Below, in pieces: positions 7,056 to 15,942 of a stretch of DNA of 58,801 bases. The stretch is from NCBI GenBank assembly GCA_041862535.1, contig JBGVTM010000201.1:1-58801 (forward strand), written 5' to 3'. Every line of letters begins with the position of its first letter. The first letter of the stretch is position 1. This DNA is from Candidatus Neomarinimicrobiota bacterium (lineage in GTDB: Bacteria > Fidelibacterota > Marinisomatia > SCGC-AAA003-L08 > TS1B11). The translations under genes and the position numbers were made by a program. The notes below the pieces were generated by a model. It searched no databases. It was not told where the DNA came from and saw nothing but the letters and a program-made list of their open reading frames with translations.

Positions 7056-8048
7056 ATGACCAATCCCATCATGAGTTTTGTATTGCGCAGTGAGCGGGGG
7101 GAAAGTGTGCATCTCACCGCCGCCGTGCTGATTGATCCCTCCGGTGCGGCGGTATTGTCCGCCGGGCTGGTGGACATTCCCTTTTTTATTCGATCCACCG
7201 CAAAGCCCTACCAGGCCATTGCCCTGTTGGCCACGGGTGCTCTTGAGCAGTTTCGGTTGACAGAGGAGGACCTGGCCATTGCCTGTGCCTCCCACAGTGG
7301 AGAGCCGGGTCACGTGGAGGCGGTGCGCGCCTTCATGGCCCGGGCCGGCGTGTCGGAGGCAGCCCTTCTGTGTGGTCCCCACTTTCCTTATAATCGGCAG
7401 GCGGAGGAGGAACTGCTGCGTCGGGGAGAACGTCCCACCGCGCTGCACAATAACTGCTCCGGCAAGCATGCCGCTTTTCTGGCCGCGGCACGGGCTATGG
7501 GCGCTCCACTGGACGGTTACCTGAGCCCGGACCATCCGGTGCAGCAGCTGATTCTGGAACACCTCCAGCGGCTCTCAGGGATCGAGGACATCCCGGTGGG
7601 GGTAGATGGCTGCTCGGCCCCGACTTTTTTCCTGACCCTGACGCTGCTAGCCCGCCTGGCTCAGCGCCTGGCAGCCGGCGACGATCCGCTGCTGGTACCT
7701 CAATTTAAGGCCATGGTCAGCAATCCCTTCCTGGTGGGAGGTACGGGAAGGTTTGATACTGATTTCACCACCGTGATGAATGGCCGGGCCGTGGCCAAGG
7801 AGGGGGCTGAGGGCCTGCAGACGGTGGCCATTCGAGGCCGCAAGGGCCGCGGCTGGGGCCTGGCGCTGAAAGTGCTGGACGGCAGCGCCCGCCCCATGGG
7901 CCAGGTAGCCCTGGAAATCCTGAAGGCCTTCAAGCTGGTCGGATCGGCAGAATTGGAGCAGCTGGCCGCGCACTACCGGCCTGCTTACACCAACCGCGCC
8001 GGACTGAAAGTGGGTACTCTGCTAACCCAACTGGAGCCGGGGCCGTAA
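7056..8048 (+). CDS. L-asparaginase II family protein
   Basis: Asparaginase of the PF06089 type, which converts L-asparagine to aspartate and ammonia in the cytoplasm. The 330 residues cover the normal family length. Recognisable blocks: RSTAKPYQAIALL, CASHSGEPGHVEAV, LHNNCSGKHAAFL, DGCSAPTFFLTL and NPFLVGGTGRFDT. These include the Ser/Lys/His-rich stretches conserved in the family, which is related to the serine beta-lactamase or glutaminase-like superfamily rather than to E. coli AnsA/AnsB. No signal peptide is present. The gene stands alone between two divergent or converging neighbours. It complements the exported asparaginase-like enzyme at 1499 as a second route to release ammonia from Asn. 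Confidence 0.88.
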   Translation: MTNPIMSFVLRSERGESVHLTAAVLIDPSGAAVLSAGLVDIPFFIRSTAKPYQAIALLATGALEQFRLTEEDLAIACASHSGEPGHVEAVRAFMARAGVSEAALLCGPHFPYNRQAEEELLRRGERPTALHNNCSGKHAAFLAAARAMGAPLDGYLSPDHPVQQLILEHLQRLSGIEDIPVGVDGCSAPTFFLTLTLLARLAQRLAAGDDPLLVPQFKAMVSNPFLVGGTGRFDTDFTTVMNGRAVAKEGAEGLQTVAIRGRKGRGWGLALKVLDGSARPMGQVALEILKAFKLVGSAELEQLAAHYRPAYTNRAGLKVGTLLTQLEPGP

Positions 8049-8249
8049 CAGGGCCAGTATCAGGTACCTTATCGTTCAGTGCCTTGCCTCTCTGATAACG
8101 TTTTTATTGTTAAGTAAACTGTTATTCCCTTGTCTTTTTCAATAAATGGCATGTAATAGGCGTAGAAGCGAGTGGATGAGATCACTCGAAGGGAGCAGGT
8201 GTTGCCGCGCTGAGGACCGATGATCTGCCGCCCCTTTGCCGAGCGGAGA

Positions 8250-9350
8250 TCAGGTTAAAGTGAAGTCGTGATACAGGCGCTTGCCTTCAGGAGCCAGCTC
8301 TTTTTTGACATTCCGACCTGACAGTGAACAGGCCCACATTTTCAGGGTGACGCGGGTGCGGAAGATGCCGCGGTAAAGGCGCTCCATGGCATCTCCTCGT
8401 TGGACAGCTGCCATGAGAAAATGGTAGCGGCTGCCTTTCATCCGGTGATAGAACCATCGGACCAGTCTTGTCAGGTCGGGTTCGTACCCCGGACCGCAGG
8501 CGATATCGCGGAGCCACAGATAACGTAGAATACCTCCCGTGATAGGCAGCGCCGGCAAAGGGGTGAAGCGATTCAGTAACCGCGTTAAGGAGGCCACCAG
8601 TGCCAGGTAGGGACTGTAGGCCTCTACAATCGGTTTTTTGAAGGTGCCCTGGTCCCAGGTATGGGCCACGGCTACAGCTTTCCCATTTCTGTGGGCCAGG
8701 ACGTAATCTTCTATCCGCATCCCTTCTTCTGTCAGTGCCATCACTCGCTGGAGCCTTTCAGGGGTGACCTCGATACGGAACTGATGGCGTTGATAATAAC
8801 TATTCAATAGTTCGCAGATGGTTGTTAGATCGTCCCGGGTTGCCGGCCGCAGCTCCAGTCCCTTAAGGCTGTTTTGCACCGGCAGACCGGGATAAAGCTG
8901 GAGCATATCAAAAGTCGCGAGGTAGACGAAGTGGGGGAATCCCGCCCGCCCGGGAGTGAGATTTTCCACCGCCGAGTTGCCTACCAGGGTGGTTCCGATA
9001 GTCAGATCCACGCCATCAGCGCTGGCCTGCTGGTGTGCCTGGCGGAACAGGTGATAGATCAGGGGTGACTTGCGATAGTCGGGGTGCACGCGCACGTCGG
9101 CCAGCCAGCCCACTGGCTCCGGCCGTTCATTGACCAGTACCGGTTGCCAGCTCCAGCTGACGCTCCCGACTAACCGATCCCCGACCTCGGCCACCCACAT
9201 GTAGCTGCGGGTGAAAAAGCGTAGTATCCGGGTATAATCGCCTTCGCGATAGATAAACAGGGTGGTATCGCCCGCCATGGGGCAGGCGCGTTCCAGCTCA
9301 TCCAGGCGAGAAAAATCGGCGGGGGTTGCTGGCCGGATGTGAGGGGGCAT
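8250..9350 (-). CDS. GNAT-family N-acetyltransferase, two-domain
   Basis: The N-terminal half has a GNAT fold: IRPATPADFSRLDEL at the start, then VGWLADVRVHPDYRKSPLIYHLFRQA, which fits the acetyl-CoA binding motif V.P..R....G..L in degenerate form. The second half begins ELRPATRDDLTTICELLNSYY, which looks like a second, diverged GNAT domain. Substrate unknown. The start at 9348-9350 (MPPHIRP) is preferred because the domain begins at once; a TTG at 9377 would add nine residues. Neither has a clear ribosome-binding site. No operon partner; it ends about 200 bases from, and converges with, the asparaginase gene. Confidence 0.75.
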   Translation of the reverse strand: MPPHIRPATPADFSRLDELERACPMAGDTTLFIYREGDYTRILRFFTRSYMWVAEVGDRLVGSVSWSWQPVLVNERPEPVGWLADVRVHPDYRKSPLIYHLFRQAHQQASADGVDLTIGTTLVGNSAVENLTPGRAGFPHFVYLATFDMLQLYPGLPVQNSLKGLELRPATRDDLTTICELLNSYYQRHQFRIEVTPERLQRVMALTEEGMRIEDYVLAHRNGKAVAVAHTWDQGTFKKPIVEAYSPYLALVASLTRLLNRFTPLPALPITGGILRYLWLRDIACGPGYEPDLTRLVRWFYHRMKGSRYHFLMAAVQRGDAMERLYRGIFRTRVTLKMWACSLSGRNVKKELAPEGKRLYHDFTLT

Positions 9351-9692
9351 GTTGAAAACTACGAGGGTAGCTTCCAATCAGAAAAGGTTTTTATGATAGA
9401 TTTACACCTTAAGAAACGATCCGACTATCACGAAGGCATTGTTTCTGGCATATCGGACATGTAAGTTCGCCACGTTTCAGGTAAGCTATTGCAGTTAAAT
9501 GATAAGCGCCTGAGACGAAAGTCGTCATATCCGTAGGCGGGCTGTGGTCCCGACTGTCCGGCTCAGGAGTTCGGGCTGTGGCGATCGGTTAATACTCATA
9601 CCAGCGGCACTATTGCTGGCCGCCTAGCTTTCACCATCACCCTACGGATAACTGACTGACACGAATGCCCCGGGCTTGCTTTATGTATCCAA
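9351..9692. other. Leader region upstream of tRNA-Gln and prs with nested hairpins
   Basis: Visible structure: outer arms CGCCT (9507-9511) and AGGCG (9535-9539) enclose an inner perfect hairpin GACGA-AAG-TCGTC (9514-9526). The decamer CGGGCTGTGG occurs twice, at 9538-9547 and 9572-9581. No ORF is present. The promoter for the tRNA and downstream operon must lie here, but I cannot assign a convincing -35/-10 pair. Confidence 0.4.
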
Positions 9693-9763
9693 TCGGGGGT
9701 CGTCTAAGGGCAGGACTACGGGTTTTGGTCCCGTCAATCGAGGTTCGAATCCTCGCCCCCGAA
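9693..9763 (+). tRNA. tRNA-Gln(TTG)
   Basis: Cloverleaf read by hand: acceptor arm TCGGGGG with CCCCCGA, anticodon stem ACGGG/CCCGT with loop TTTTGGT giving anticodon TTG, T-arm TCGAGGTTCGAATCCTCG, and discriminator A at 9763. CCA is not encoded. It lies 32 bases before prs and may share its transcript. Confidence 0.95.
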
Positions 9764-9795
9764 CGCGATTCAATGGAATTAATGCACATATCGTC

Positions 9796-10734
9796 ATGAA
9801 GCTATTCGCCGGTCGATCCAATCCGAAGCTGGCCCAAGAGATTGCTGATGAGCTGGGTATGCCCCTGGGAGCACTAACCATCAGGAATTTCAGAGATGGT
9901 GAGATCTGGGTAAAATTTGAGGAAAACATCCGCAACGAGGATGTTTTCATCATCCAATCTACCAATCCGCCGGCTGATAATATCATTGAGCTGATGTTAT
10001 TGCTGGACGCCGCCCGCCGGGCTTCCGCCTACAGTGTCACAGCCGTGGTTCCCTACTATGGCTATGCGCGGCAGGACCGGAAGGACAAACCGCGGGTACC
10101 CATTTCTGCCCGGTTGTTTCTGGATACTTTCGAGGCGGTGGGGGCGAGTCGCATCATAACCATGGACCTGCATTCGCCCCAGATCCAGGGCTTCGTGAAT
10201 ATTCCCTTTGATCATCTCTATTCCCGGTTGGTCCTGCTCGAGCGTCTGAAGCGGGAGGGTTTGACCAATGAGACCGGGGTGGTGCTCAGTCCTGATATGG
10301 GCAGTGCCCGCATGGGCCAGGCATACGCCCGCTACCTGGATGTCGGCTTTGCACTGATCGACAAGCGTCGTCCGTCTCCCAACCGTGCTGAAGTAGTACA
10401 CCTGGTAGGGCATTTGACAGACCGCCATGTGCTGGTCATTGATGATATGGTAGATACTGGCGGCACCCTTATCAGTGCAGCGGAAGCCGCTGTCGAGAAC
10501 GGTGCCCTATCGGTGACGGCCATCGCCACCCACGCATTGTTCTCGGGTCCCGCTTCTGCGGATCTGCAACGGTCGCCCATCGACCATATTATCGTTACCA
10601 ATACCATCGACTTTCAGACCAAGGGTTTAGAAGACAAGTTGGAGGTCATTTCGGTGGCCAAAATTTTTGCTGCCTCCATTCGGCGTATCACTGCCGGTCA
10701 ATCCCTGAGTTCCCTGTTTGAATTGGAGAGTTAA
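9796..10734 (+). CDS. prs: Ribose-phosphate pyrophosphokinase (PRPP synthetase)
   Basis: Makes PRPP from ribose 5-phosphate and ATP for nucleotide, His and Trp synthesis. The 312-residue product has the class I layout: N-terminal KLFAGRSNPKLAQEIADELG, catalytic loop YYGYARQDRKDKPRVPISA, and the PRPP-binding loop VIDDMVDTGGTLISAA. The start is ATG at 9796 (MKLFAGRSN), the family N-terminus; the frame is open upstream, but that would run through the tRNA. No strong Shine-Dalgarno sequence is present. rplY starts 4 bases after the stop, so this is the first protein gene of the housekeeping operon. Confidence 0.96.
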   Translation: MKLFAGRSNPKLAQEIADELGMPLGALTIRNFRDGEIWVKFEENIRNEDVFIIQSTNPPADNIIELMLLLDAARRASAYSVTAVVPYYGYARQDRKDKPRVPISARLFLDTFEAVGASRIITMDLHSPQIQGFVNIPFDHLYSRLVLLERLKREGLTNETGVVLSPDMGSARMGQAYARYLDVGFALIDKRRPSPNRAEVVHLVGHLTDRHVLVIDDMVDTGGTLISAAEAAVENGALSVTAIATHALFSGPASADLQRSPIDHIIVTNTIDFQTKGLEDKLEVISVAKIFAASIRRITAGQSLSSLFELES

Positions 10735-10737
10735 GTC

Positions 10738-11406
10738 ATGGCGACAAAAGAGTACAAGATTGAAGTTTTCAAGCGAGAAGAAAGCGGTAAGAGTGGTTTA
10801 CGAAAACTCCGGGCGGAAGGAGTCATACCCGGCGTTTATTATGCTCACGATCAACAGGATGCTATTCCCTTTAAGGTAACCCTTAAGGAGCTGCGCCAGG
10901 CTTTGCAGAGTGACGCCCTGGTTTACCATGTGATTGTGGGTGGCAAGCGACGGAACGTACTAATCAAGGCAATCCAGTACCACCCCGTAACCGAAGAGAT
11001 CATGCATGTGGATTTCCAGGGCGTCCGGATGGATGAGCAGGTGGAGGTACGGATACCCATCCACACGATTGGCCGGCCTATAGGTGTGAAAGATGAAGGG
11101 GGGCAGATCCATCAGGCCCTCATGGAGCTCGAGATCCGCTGCCAGGCGAGTGATATCCCGGCGTACATCGAAGTCGATATTTCTGACCTGCATATTGGAC
11201 ATGCTATCCATGCTGTTGACCTGGATATCGGGGAGGTTGAGTTAGTGACCAGTCCCGATACCATGGTGGTTTCAGTTTCCAAGGCTCGCGGTGCTGTAGA
11301 ATTACCAGTTGTGGAGGAAGTTGAAGAGGAAGAATTTATATTTGAAGAAGGGGCGAAAGGGGAAGCTGCAGCGGAAGCGAGGGCCGAGCGATCCTCTAAA
11401 GAATAA
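10738..11406 (+). CDS. rplY: 50S ribosomal protein bL25, long Ctc/TL5 form
   Basis: Binds 5S rRNA in the large subunit. The N-terminal L25 domain (about 1-95; KSGLRKLRAEGVIPGVYY, VYHVIVGGKRRNVLIKAIQYHP) is followed by the beta-rich TL5 C-terminal domain (about 100-185) and an acidic tail (VEEVEEEEFIFEEGAK). Length 222 matches the Ctc form rather than the short E. coli L25. ATG lies 4 bases after prs, and pth follows 9 bases later; the prs-rplY-pth order is widespread and supports all three assignments. Confidence 0.95.
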   Translation: MATKEYKIEVFKREESGKSGLRKLRAEGVIPGVYYAHDQQDAIPFKVTLKELRQALQSDALVYHVIVGGKRRNVLIKAIQYHPVTEEIMHVDFQGVRMDEQVEVRIPIHTIGRPIGVKDEGGQIHQALMELEIRCQASDIPAYIEVDISDLHIGHAIHAVDLDIGEVELVTSPDTMVVSVSKARGAVELPVVEEVEEEEFIFEEGAKGEAAAEARAERSSKE

Positions 11407-11415
11407 GGCGGCGGT

Positions 11416-12012
11416 TTGCGACTGGTCATTGGTCTAGGGAACCCCGGTTCCCTGTATGCTAAGACCCGGCACAATTTCGGATACTGGGTGGTGGATGCCT
11501 TGGCAAGTTCTCGGCGGCTTCAATTTGGCCCGGGGAAGGGTGATTACCTGGTGGTCGTCCAAGAGTCCGCTGATCTGGCTCTGATAAAACCCACGCGTTT
11601 CGTGAATGAGAGTGGTCTGTCGGTACAGGAGGCGCTGGCGTTCTTTCGAGCTGCCCCGGAGGATATGTTAGTGATTTTCGATGATATTGACCTGCCGCTG
11701 GGCAGCATACGCTTCAGGCCGCGGGGCGGAGCAGGGGGGCATAAGGGTATGAGCTCCATCATTTATCAGGTGGGTTCGGAAGATTTCCCCCGTCTGCGGC
11801 TAGGCATTGCCACTAACGCGCTGATGCGCCCCAGTGAAAAGTATGTTCTGGAACCGTTCCGGCCTCAGGACGGTCCCCTGGTAACAGGGGTTCTAGAGCA
11901 GGCGGTTGGGGGGGTTAACTATTACCTTGAGCAGGGTATCGAGCGTGCGATGACCCAATATAACACGCGTATGATGGAAACACAGACAGAAAGAGAGACG
12001 CATTTAAGTTGA
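11416..12012 (+). CDS. pth: Peptidyl-tRNA hydrolase
   Basis: Releases tRNA from prematurely dropped peptidyl-tRNA. The N-terminus [19 protein letters not shown] holds the catalytic His19 and Asn9; [25 protein letters not shown] carries the conserved Asp and the glycine-rich substrate-binding loop. The start codon is TTG at 11416, placing [10 protein letters not shown] at the usual position. The 198-residue length is normal. Its TGA stop overlaps the TTG start of hppA (TTGA), suggesting translational coupling. Confidence 0.96.
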   Translation: MRLVIGLGNPGSLYAKTRHNFGYWVVDALASSRRLQFGPGKGDYLVVVQESADLALIKPTRFVNESGLSVQEALAFFRAAPEDMLVIFDDIDLPLGSIRFRPRGGAGGHKGMSSIIYQVGSEDFPRLRLGIATNALMRPSEKYVLEPFRPQDGPLVTGVLEQAVGGVNYYLEQGIERAMTQYNTRMMETQTERETHLS

Positions 12013-14060
12013 ACCAGTTATTGGGGCTTATTCTCACAGCTGGCTTCCTGGCCCTGGTATTCGCTTTCTGGAAGACGCGCTGGATTGCGCGGCAGGATCC
12101 CGGTTCGGAGAGGATGGTGGAAATCGGTAGGGCCATCCGTGAAGGAGCGATGGCCTTTATCAAGGCCGAGTATCGTGTTCTGGCGGTTTTCGTAGTAGCG
12201 GTAGCACTGTTACTTTATTTTTTTAACCAGGGGCGTGGTTCCGGCCTGGGTTTGGTGGCGATATCATTTATAGTAGGGGCGTTGTGCTCCGGCCTGGCTG
12301 GTTTTATTGGATTGCGTGTCGCTACCAGAGCTAACCATCGCACCACCCATGCCGCCTCCAAGAGTCTCAATGCCGCCCTGGAGGTAGCTTTCGCTGGCGG
12401 CTCGGTCATGGGCCTGAGTGTTGTAGGACTGGGCGTGGTGGGATTGGTGGTGCTGTTTTATATCTATGAACCCATGTTCGCTGGACTGCCCCAGACCATG
12501 GAGGTCCTCTCCGGGTTTGCCATGGGAGCCTCTTCCATTGCCTTGTTTGCCAGGGTTAGTGGCGGTATCTATACCAAGGCCGCTGACGTCGGTGCTGATC
12601 TAGTGGGCAAAGTAGAGGCTGGTATTCCGGAGGATGATCCGCGCAACCCGGCCACCATCGCTGACAATGTAGGCGACAATGTGGGGGACGTGACCGGCAT
12701 GGGGGCCGATCTGTTTGAGTCCTACGTGGGATCAATTATCGGCGCGATGGTGTTGGGATCATTGGCTGTCACCTCCGGTGGCAGTGCTACCTCCCGTCTG
12801 GTGGTGCTGCCCCTCTATTTAGCTGGTGCTGGTATTCTAGCGTCCATCATCGGCACTTTTTTCGTGCGGGTCCGCGAAGGGGGCAGTCCCCAGAATGCCC
12901 TGAATCTGGGGACCTTTACGGCAGGTCTGATCACGCTGATCGCCGCCTGGTTTATCACCCGCTGGCAGCTGCCTGAGGCGGTGCAGGTGGGTGGTAAGGT
13001 CATCGCCGCTGGCTCCGTTTTTGTCGCAGCTGTAACCGGAGTAGTGGCGGGCACCCTGATCGGTCTGTTCACAGAGTACTTCACCGCCGAGAACCGGGCG
13101 CCAGCCCGGCGTATCGCGCGGCAGTCGGAAACTGGGGCAGGCACTAACATCATCGCCGGTCTTGCTAACGGTATGTTCTCAACGGTGGCGCCGATTGTGG
13201 TGATCGCCGCAGCTATTATTTTGAGCCACGTTGCCAGTGGTCTCTACGGCATCGCCATCGCCGCCCTGGGCATGCTGTCCACCACGGGCATCCAGTTGTC
13301 CGTGGATGCTTATGGTCCGATTGCAGACAATGCTGGTGGAATCGCAGAAATGTCCCATCAAGCGCCGGAGGTTCGTCAACGCACGGATCGTCTGGACGCG
13401 GTGGGCAATACCACAGCGGCGATCGGTAAGGGTTTCGCCATTGGCTCGGCGGCTCTCACCGCCCTGGCTCTTTTTGCGGCCTATACGCGGGTGGTTGGAC
13501 TGGAGAGTATTGACGTGGGCCAACCGATGGTGATGGCCGGGATTCTGTTGGGTGCCATGCTGCCGTTTCTATTTTCCAGTCTGGCCATGCAGGCGGTGGG
13601 AGCAACCGCCTCTGATATGATTGAGGAGGTCCGGCGGCAGTTCCGAGAGATTCCCGGTCTGATGGAAGGCAAGCAGCGGCCTGACTATGCCGCCTGCGTG
13701 AATATCTCTGCTAGGGCGGCCTTGCGTAAGATGGTGGCCCCCGGTCTGGTCGCCATTCTCACCCCGGTGCTGGTAGGCTATTTTGCAACCCCTGGCATGC
13801 TGGCGGGTGTCCTGACCGGGATAACCTCTTCAGGTGTGCTGCTGGCCATTTTCATGGCCAATGCTGGTGGCGCGTGGGATAACGCCAAAAAGCACATTGA
13901 AGGTGGTGCCTATGGGGGCAAAGGTTCTGCAGCCCACAAGGCCGCTGTTACCGGCGATACGGTAGGGGACCCCTTCAAGGATACCGCGGGACCATCATTG
14001 AACATTTTGATCAAACTGACAGCGGTGGTATCACTGGTGATAGCACCGTTGATCAAGTAG
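12009..14060 (+). CDS. hppA: Membrane-bound ion-pumping pyrophosphatase, K+-dependent type
   Basis: Hydrolyses pyrophosphate and uses the energy to pump H+ or Na+ across the membrane. The 683-residue protein is rich in transmembrane helices (about 16 expected) and has the substrate motifs [35 protein letters not shown] and the C-terminal [14 protein letters not shown], shown here only by key residues: the Asp/Lys loops binding Mg-PPi. [15 protein letters not shown] has Ala where K+-independent enzymes have Lys, so it belongs to the K+-dependent class; the pumped ion cannot be decided by eye. TTG start overlapping the pth stop. It sits between pth and rpsF, an unusual place in a translation operon, though PPi made in biosynthesis gives a logical link to prs. 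Confidence 0.94.
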   Translation: MNQLLGLILTAGFLALVFAFWKTRWIARQDPGSERMVEIGRAIREGAMAFIKAEYRVLAVFVVAVALLLYFFNQGRGSGLGLVAISFIVGALCSGLAGFIGLRVATRANHRTTHAASKSLNAALEVAFAGGSVMGLSVVGLGVVGLVVLFYIYEPMFAGLPQTMEVLSGFAMGASSIALFARVSGGIYTKAADVGADLVGKVEAGIPEDDPRNPATIADNVGDNVGDVTGMGADLFESYVGSIIGAMVLGSLAVTSGGSATSRLVVLPLYLAGAGILASIIGTFFVRVREGGSPQNALNLGTFTAGLITLIAAWFITRWQLPEAVQVGGKVIAAGSVFVAAVTGVVAGTLIGLFTEYFTAENRAPARRIARQSETGAGTNIIAGLANGMFSTVAPIVVIAAAIILSHVASGLYGIAIAALGMLSTTGIQLSVDAYGPIADNAGGIAEMSHQAPEVRQRTDRLDAVGNTTAAIGKGFAIGSAALTALALFAAYTRVVGLESIDVGQPMVMAGILLGAMLPFLFSSLAMQAVGATASDMIEEVRRQFREIPGLMEGKQRPDYAACVNISARAALRKMVAPGLVAILTPVLVGYFATPGMLAGVLTGITSSGVLLAIFMANAGGAWDNAKKHIEGGAYGGKGSAAHKAAVTGDTVGDPFKDTAGPSLNILIKLTAVVSLVIAPLIK

Positions 14061-14077
14061 TATTCGGGAGAGTGATC

Positions 14078-14572
14078 GTGAGGTATTACGAAGCAATCTA
14101 TATTGCCCACCCGAACCTTGAGCAGGAGGATTTATCCAAGCTCATTGAGGAGACGAAGGGTATGCTGAAAAAGCGGGGCTGTGAACTTCTGCACGAAGAA
14201 GTACTGGGTAAGAAACGCCTGGCCTACCCGATTCAGAAGCAACGGTTCGGGACTTACGTACTGCTCCAGTTTCAGGGTGATGGCATCAGTAATGCCGGCC
14301 TGAACCAGGATCTGGAGCTCAACGACAACATATTGGCTCACATGATCGTGCGGATCGATGAGGATGAGATCCGCGAGACGCGGGTGGAAGAATCTAAGGA
14401 GGAGCTCGTGTTTGTCGAGGGCCAGGAGCTGCCGGCCGGGATGGAAGAGGGCGAGGCTGAGGAGGAGGAACCCAGTCAGCCGCGACCGGAAATCGCCCCG
14501 GCTGATTCCACCTCGAATGAGGAAACCGAATTCTCAGAAGAGAAAGACCTGGAGCCAGAAATAAAAGAGTGA
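14078..14572 (+). CDS. rpsF: 30S ribosomal protein bS6 with long acidic tail
   Basis: Central-domain small-subunit protein that pairs with bS18. [13 protein letters not shown] at the N-terminus and [22 protein letters not shown] are family hallmarks. The start is the GTG at 14078: GGGAG at 14066-14070 is 7 bases away, whereas the upstream GTG at 14072 would sit 1 base from it. The S6 core ends at about residue 100; the remaining 65 residues are mostly Glu/Asp/Pro, longer than the usual tail. The rpsF-ssb-rpsR-rplI order is the classical one. Confidence 0.94.
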   Translation: MRYYEAIYIAHPNLEQEDLSKLIEETKGMLKKRGCELLHEEVLGKKRLAYPIQKQRFGTYVLLQFQGDGISNAGLNQDLELNDNILAHMIVRIDEDEIRETRVEESKEELVFVEGQELPAGMEEGEAEEEEPSQPRPEIAPADSTSNEETEFSEEKDLEPEIKE

Positions 14573-14644
14573 AGTCGTCGATAATGGTGTATCGCCATTC
14601 ATTGATCGTCTTATGTCGGTATACACATGAAGGGGGATGGGCTT

Positions 14645-15064
14645 ATGGATCTTCGAATGCCTGATCTGAACCTAGTACTGCTGGCGGGGAACTTGACCAA
14701 TGATCCCAAGTACTCCGAGACCAAGAATGGTACGCCAGTGGTCAACTTTTACATGGCCTCCAACAAGCGATTCAAGGATCGCAACGGCATTATCAAGGAG
14801 GACGTCTGTTTCGTCGGTGTGGTGGCGTGGGATAATCTAGCTGTCAGTTGCCGGGACAATCTCCAGAAGGGCAGCAGTGTGTTGGTAACAGGAGAATTGC
14901 AGAGCCGCAAATTGTTCTCGGAGGATGGTTCCGGGCGCAATGTGGTCGAAATCAAGGCGAAGAAGATTCAATTCCTGGATGCACATCGGGTCATGGTGGA
15001 TTCCTTTGAAGTGGAACCGGAGGAGGCATCCACCCGGAATCCCGATCTGGACGAGGAAACTTAG
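14645..15064 (+). CDS. ssb: Single-stranded DNA-binding protein lacking the canonical C-terminal tip
   Basis: OB-fold protein that coats ssDNA in replication and repair. The OB domain (about 5-115) is clear: LNLVLLAGNLTNDPKYSETKNG, VVNFYMASNKRFKD, GSSVLVTGELQSRKLF. The start ATG at 14645 is preceded by AAGGGGG at a good distance; the ATG at 14627 would add six residues. The protein is short (139 residues) and ends PDLDEET, without the Gly/Pro/Gln-rich linker and without the DDDIPF-type tip that binds PriA, RecO and RNase HI. It sits between rpsF and rpsR as in most bacteria, so it is probably the main genomic SSB, although a second copy may exist elsewhere. Confidence 0.93.
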   Translation: MDLRMPDLNLVLLAGNLTNDPKYSETKNGTPVVNFYMASNKRFKDRNGIIKEDVCFVGVVAWDNLAVSCRDNLQKGSSVLVTGELQSRKLFSEDGSGRNVVEIKAKKIQFLDAHRVMVDSFEVEPEEASTRNPDLDEET

Positions 15065-15142
15065 ACCTACAACTTAGTGACGGCCTGGTGGCTGATCTCG
15101 GCCGGGATCAGCGACCTGAGGCAAATTAGAGGAGTCTGACAG

Positions 15143-15373
15143 ATGGCTTTTGTAAGCCGGCGGAAGGTCTGCAAATTTTGCGAGAATCAAATCCGGAAGA
15201 TTGATTACAAGGATGTCCGGACCTTGCGGCGATTCATCACCGAACAGGGTAAGATCATTCCCCGCCGGATAACGGGTGTTTGTGCTCGCCACCAGCGGCA
15301 GTTGACCCGTGCTATCAAGCGGGCCAGGAATATCGCCTTGATTCACTATACGCTTGATGTCACCCAGTCCTAG
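15143..15373 (+). CDS. rpsR: 30S ribosomal protein bS18, zinc-binding (C+) form
   Basis: Small-subunit protein that binds next to bS6. At 76 residues it is full length. [10 protein letters not shown] and VCARHQRQL give a CxxC plus C.H set, the zinc-binding form; C-minus paralogues used under zinc starvation lack it. The core [26 protein letters not shown] is typical. RBS GAGG lies about 10 bases before the ATG. Confidence 0.96.
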   Translation: MAFVSRRKVCKFCENQIRKIDYKDVRTLRRFITEQGKIIPRRITGVCARHQRQLTRAIKRARNIALIHYTLDVTQS

Positions 15374-15393
15374 GTGAGCCGGGAGAAGTGCTG

Positions 15394-15837
15394 ATGGAAA
15401 TCATTCTGATGCAGGATGTTGACAGCCTTGGAACGGCCGGACAGGTAGTGCAGGTTAGTGCCGGATATGCCCGGAATTACCTTTTCCCCAAGCGTCTGGC
15501 CCTGCTAGCTACGCCAGCTAACCTTAAGAAGGTAGCGGAGGAGACGCGGTTGGGCGAAATCCGGGTTGCCCGACAGCGAGCGGAGATGGCCAAGGTGGCC
15601 GAAAAGCTAAGGAAGGTCGCCGTTACCGCAACGGTCAAGGTTGGAGAAGACGAGAAGGTATTCGGTTCGGTCACTTCGCAGACCATTGCCGACCTCCTCG
15701 CCGGGAAGGGCTATGAGTTTGACCGAAGGGACATCAACCTGGAGGAACCACTCAGGTCCCTGGGGCAGTACGATGTGGAAGTGAAGCTAGGTCATGGGAT
15801 TACCAGCACCGTGAAGGTGTGGGTAGTACGGGAGTAG
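15394..15837 (+). CDS. rplI: 50S ribosomal protein bL9
   Basis: Large-subunit protein at the base of the L1 stalk. The N-terminal domain MEIILMQDVDSLGTAGQ, GYARNYLFPKRLA is followed by the long connecting helix and the C-terminal domain (VFGSVTSQTIADLL). The start is ATG 15394, because GGGAGAA ends 6 bases before it; the GTG at 15388 abuts that sequence. Length 147 is normal. It ends the ribosomal part of the operon; priA starts 105 bases later. Confidence 0.96.
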   Translation: MEIILMQDVDSLGTAGQVVQVSAGYARNYLFPKRLALLATPANLKKVAEETRLGEIRVARQRAEMAKVAEKLRKVAVTATVKVGEDEKVFGSVTSQTIADLLAGKGYEFDRRDINLEEPLRSLGQYDVEVKLGHGITSTVKVWVVRE

Positions 15838-15942
15838 TACCCACGGCTCGGTCTGCTGACTGCATCCCGCCATCTCTGCTACTATCGTCCCGGCTATACT
15901 ACCAGTGAAAAATTCCCTCATTCTGGGTTCTAAGCGGCGTTT

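Noticed and set aside
9676-9795. N-terminal extension of prs through the tRNA
   Set aside because: The bases form a full tRNA-Gln cloverleaf, and PRPP synthetases start at MKLFAGRSN.
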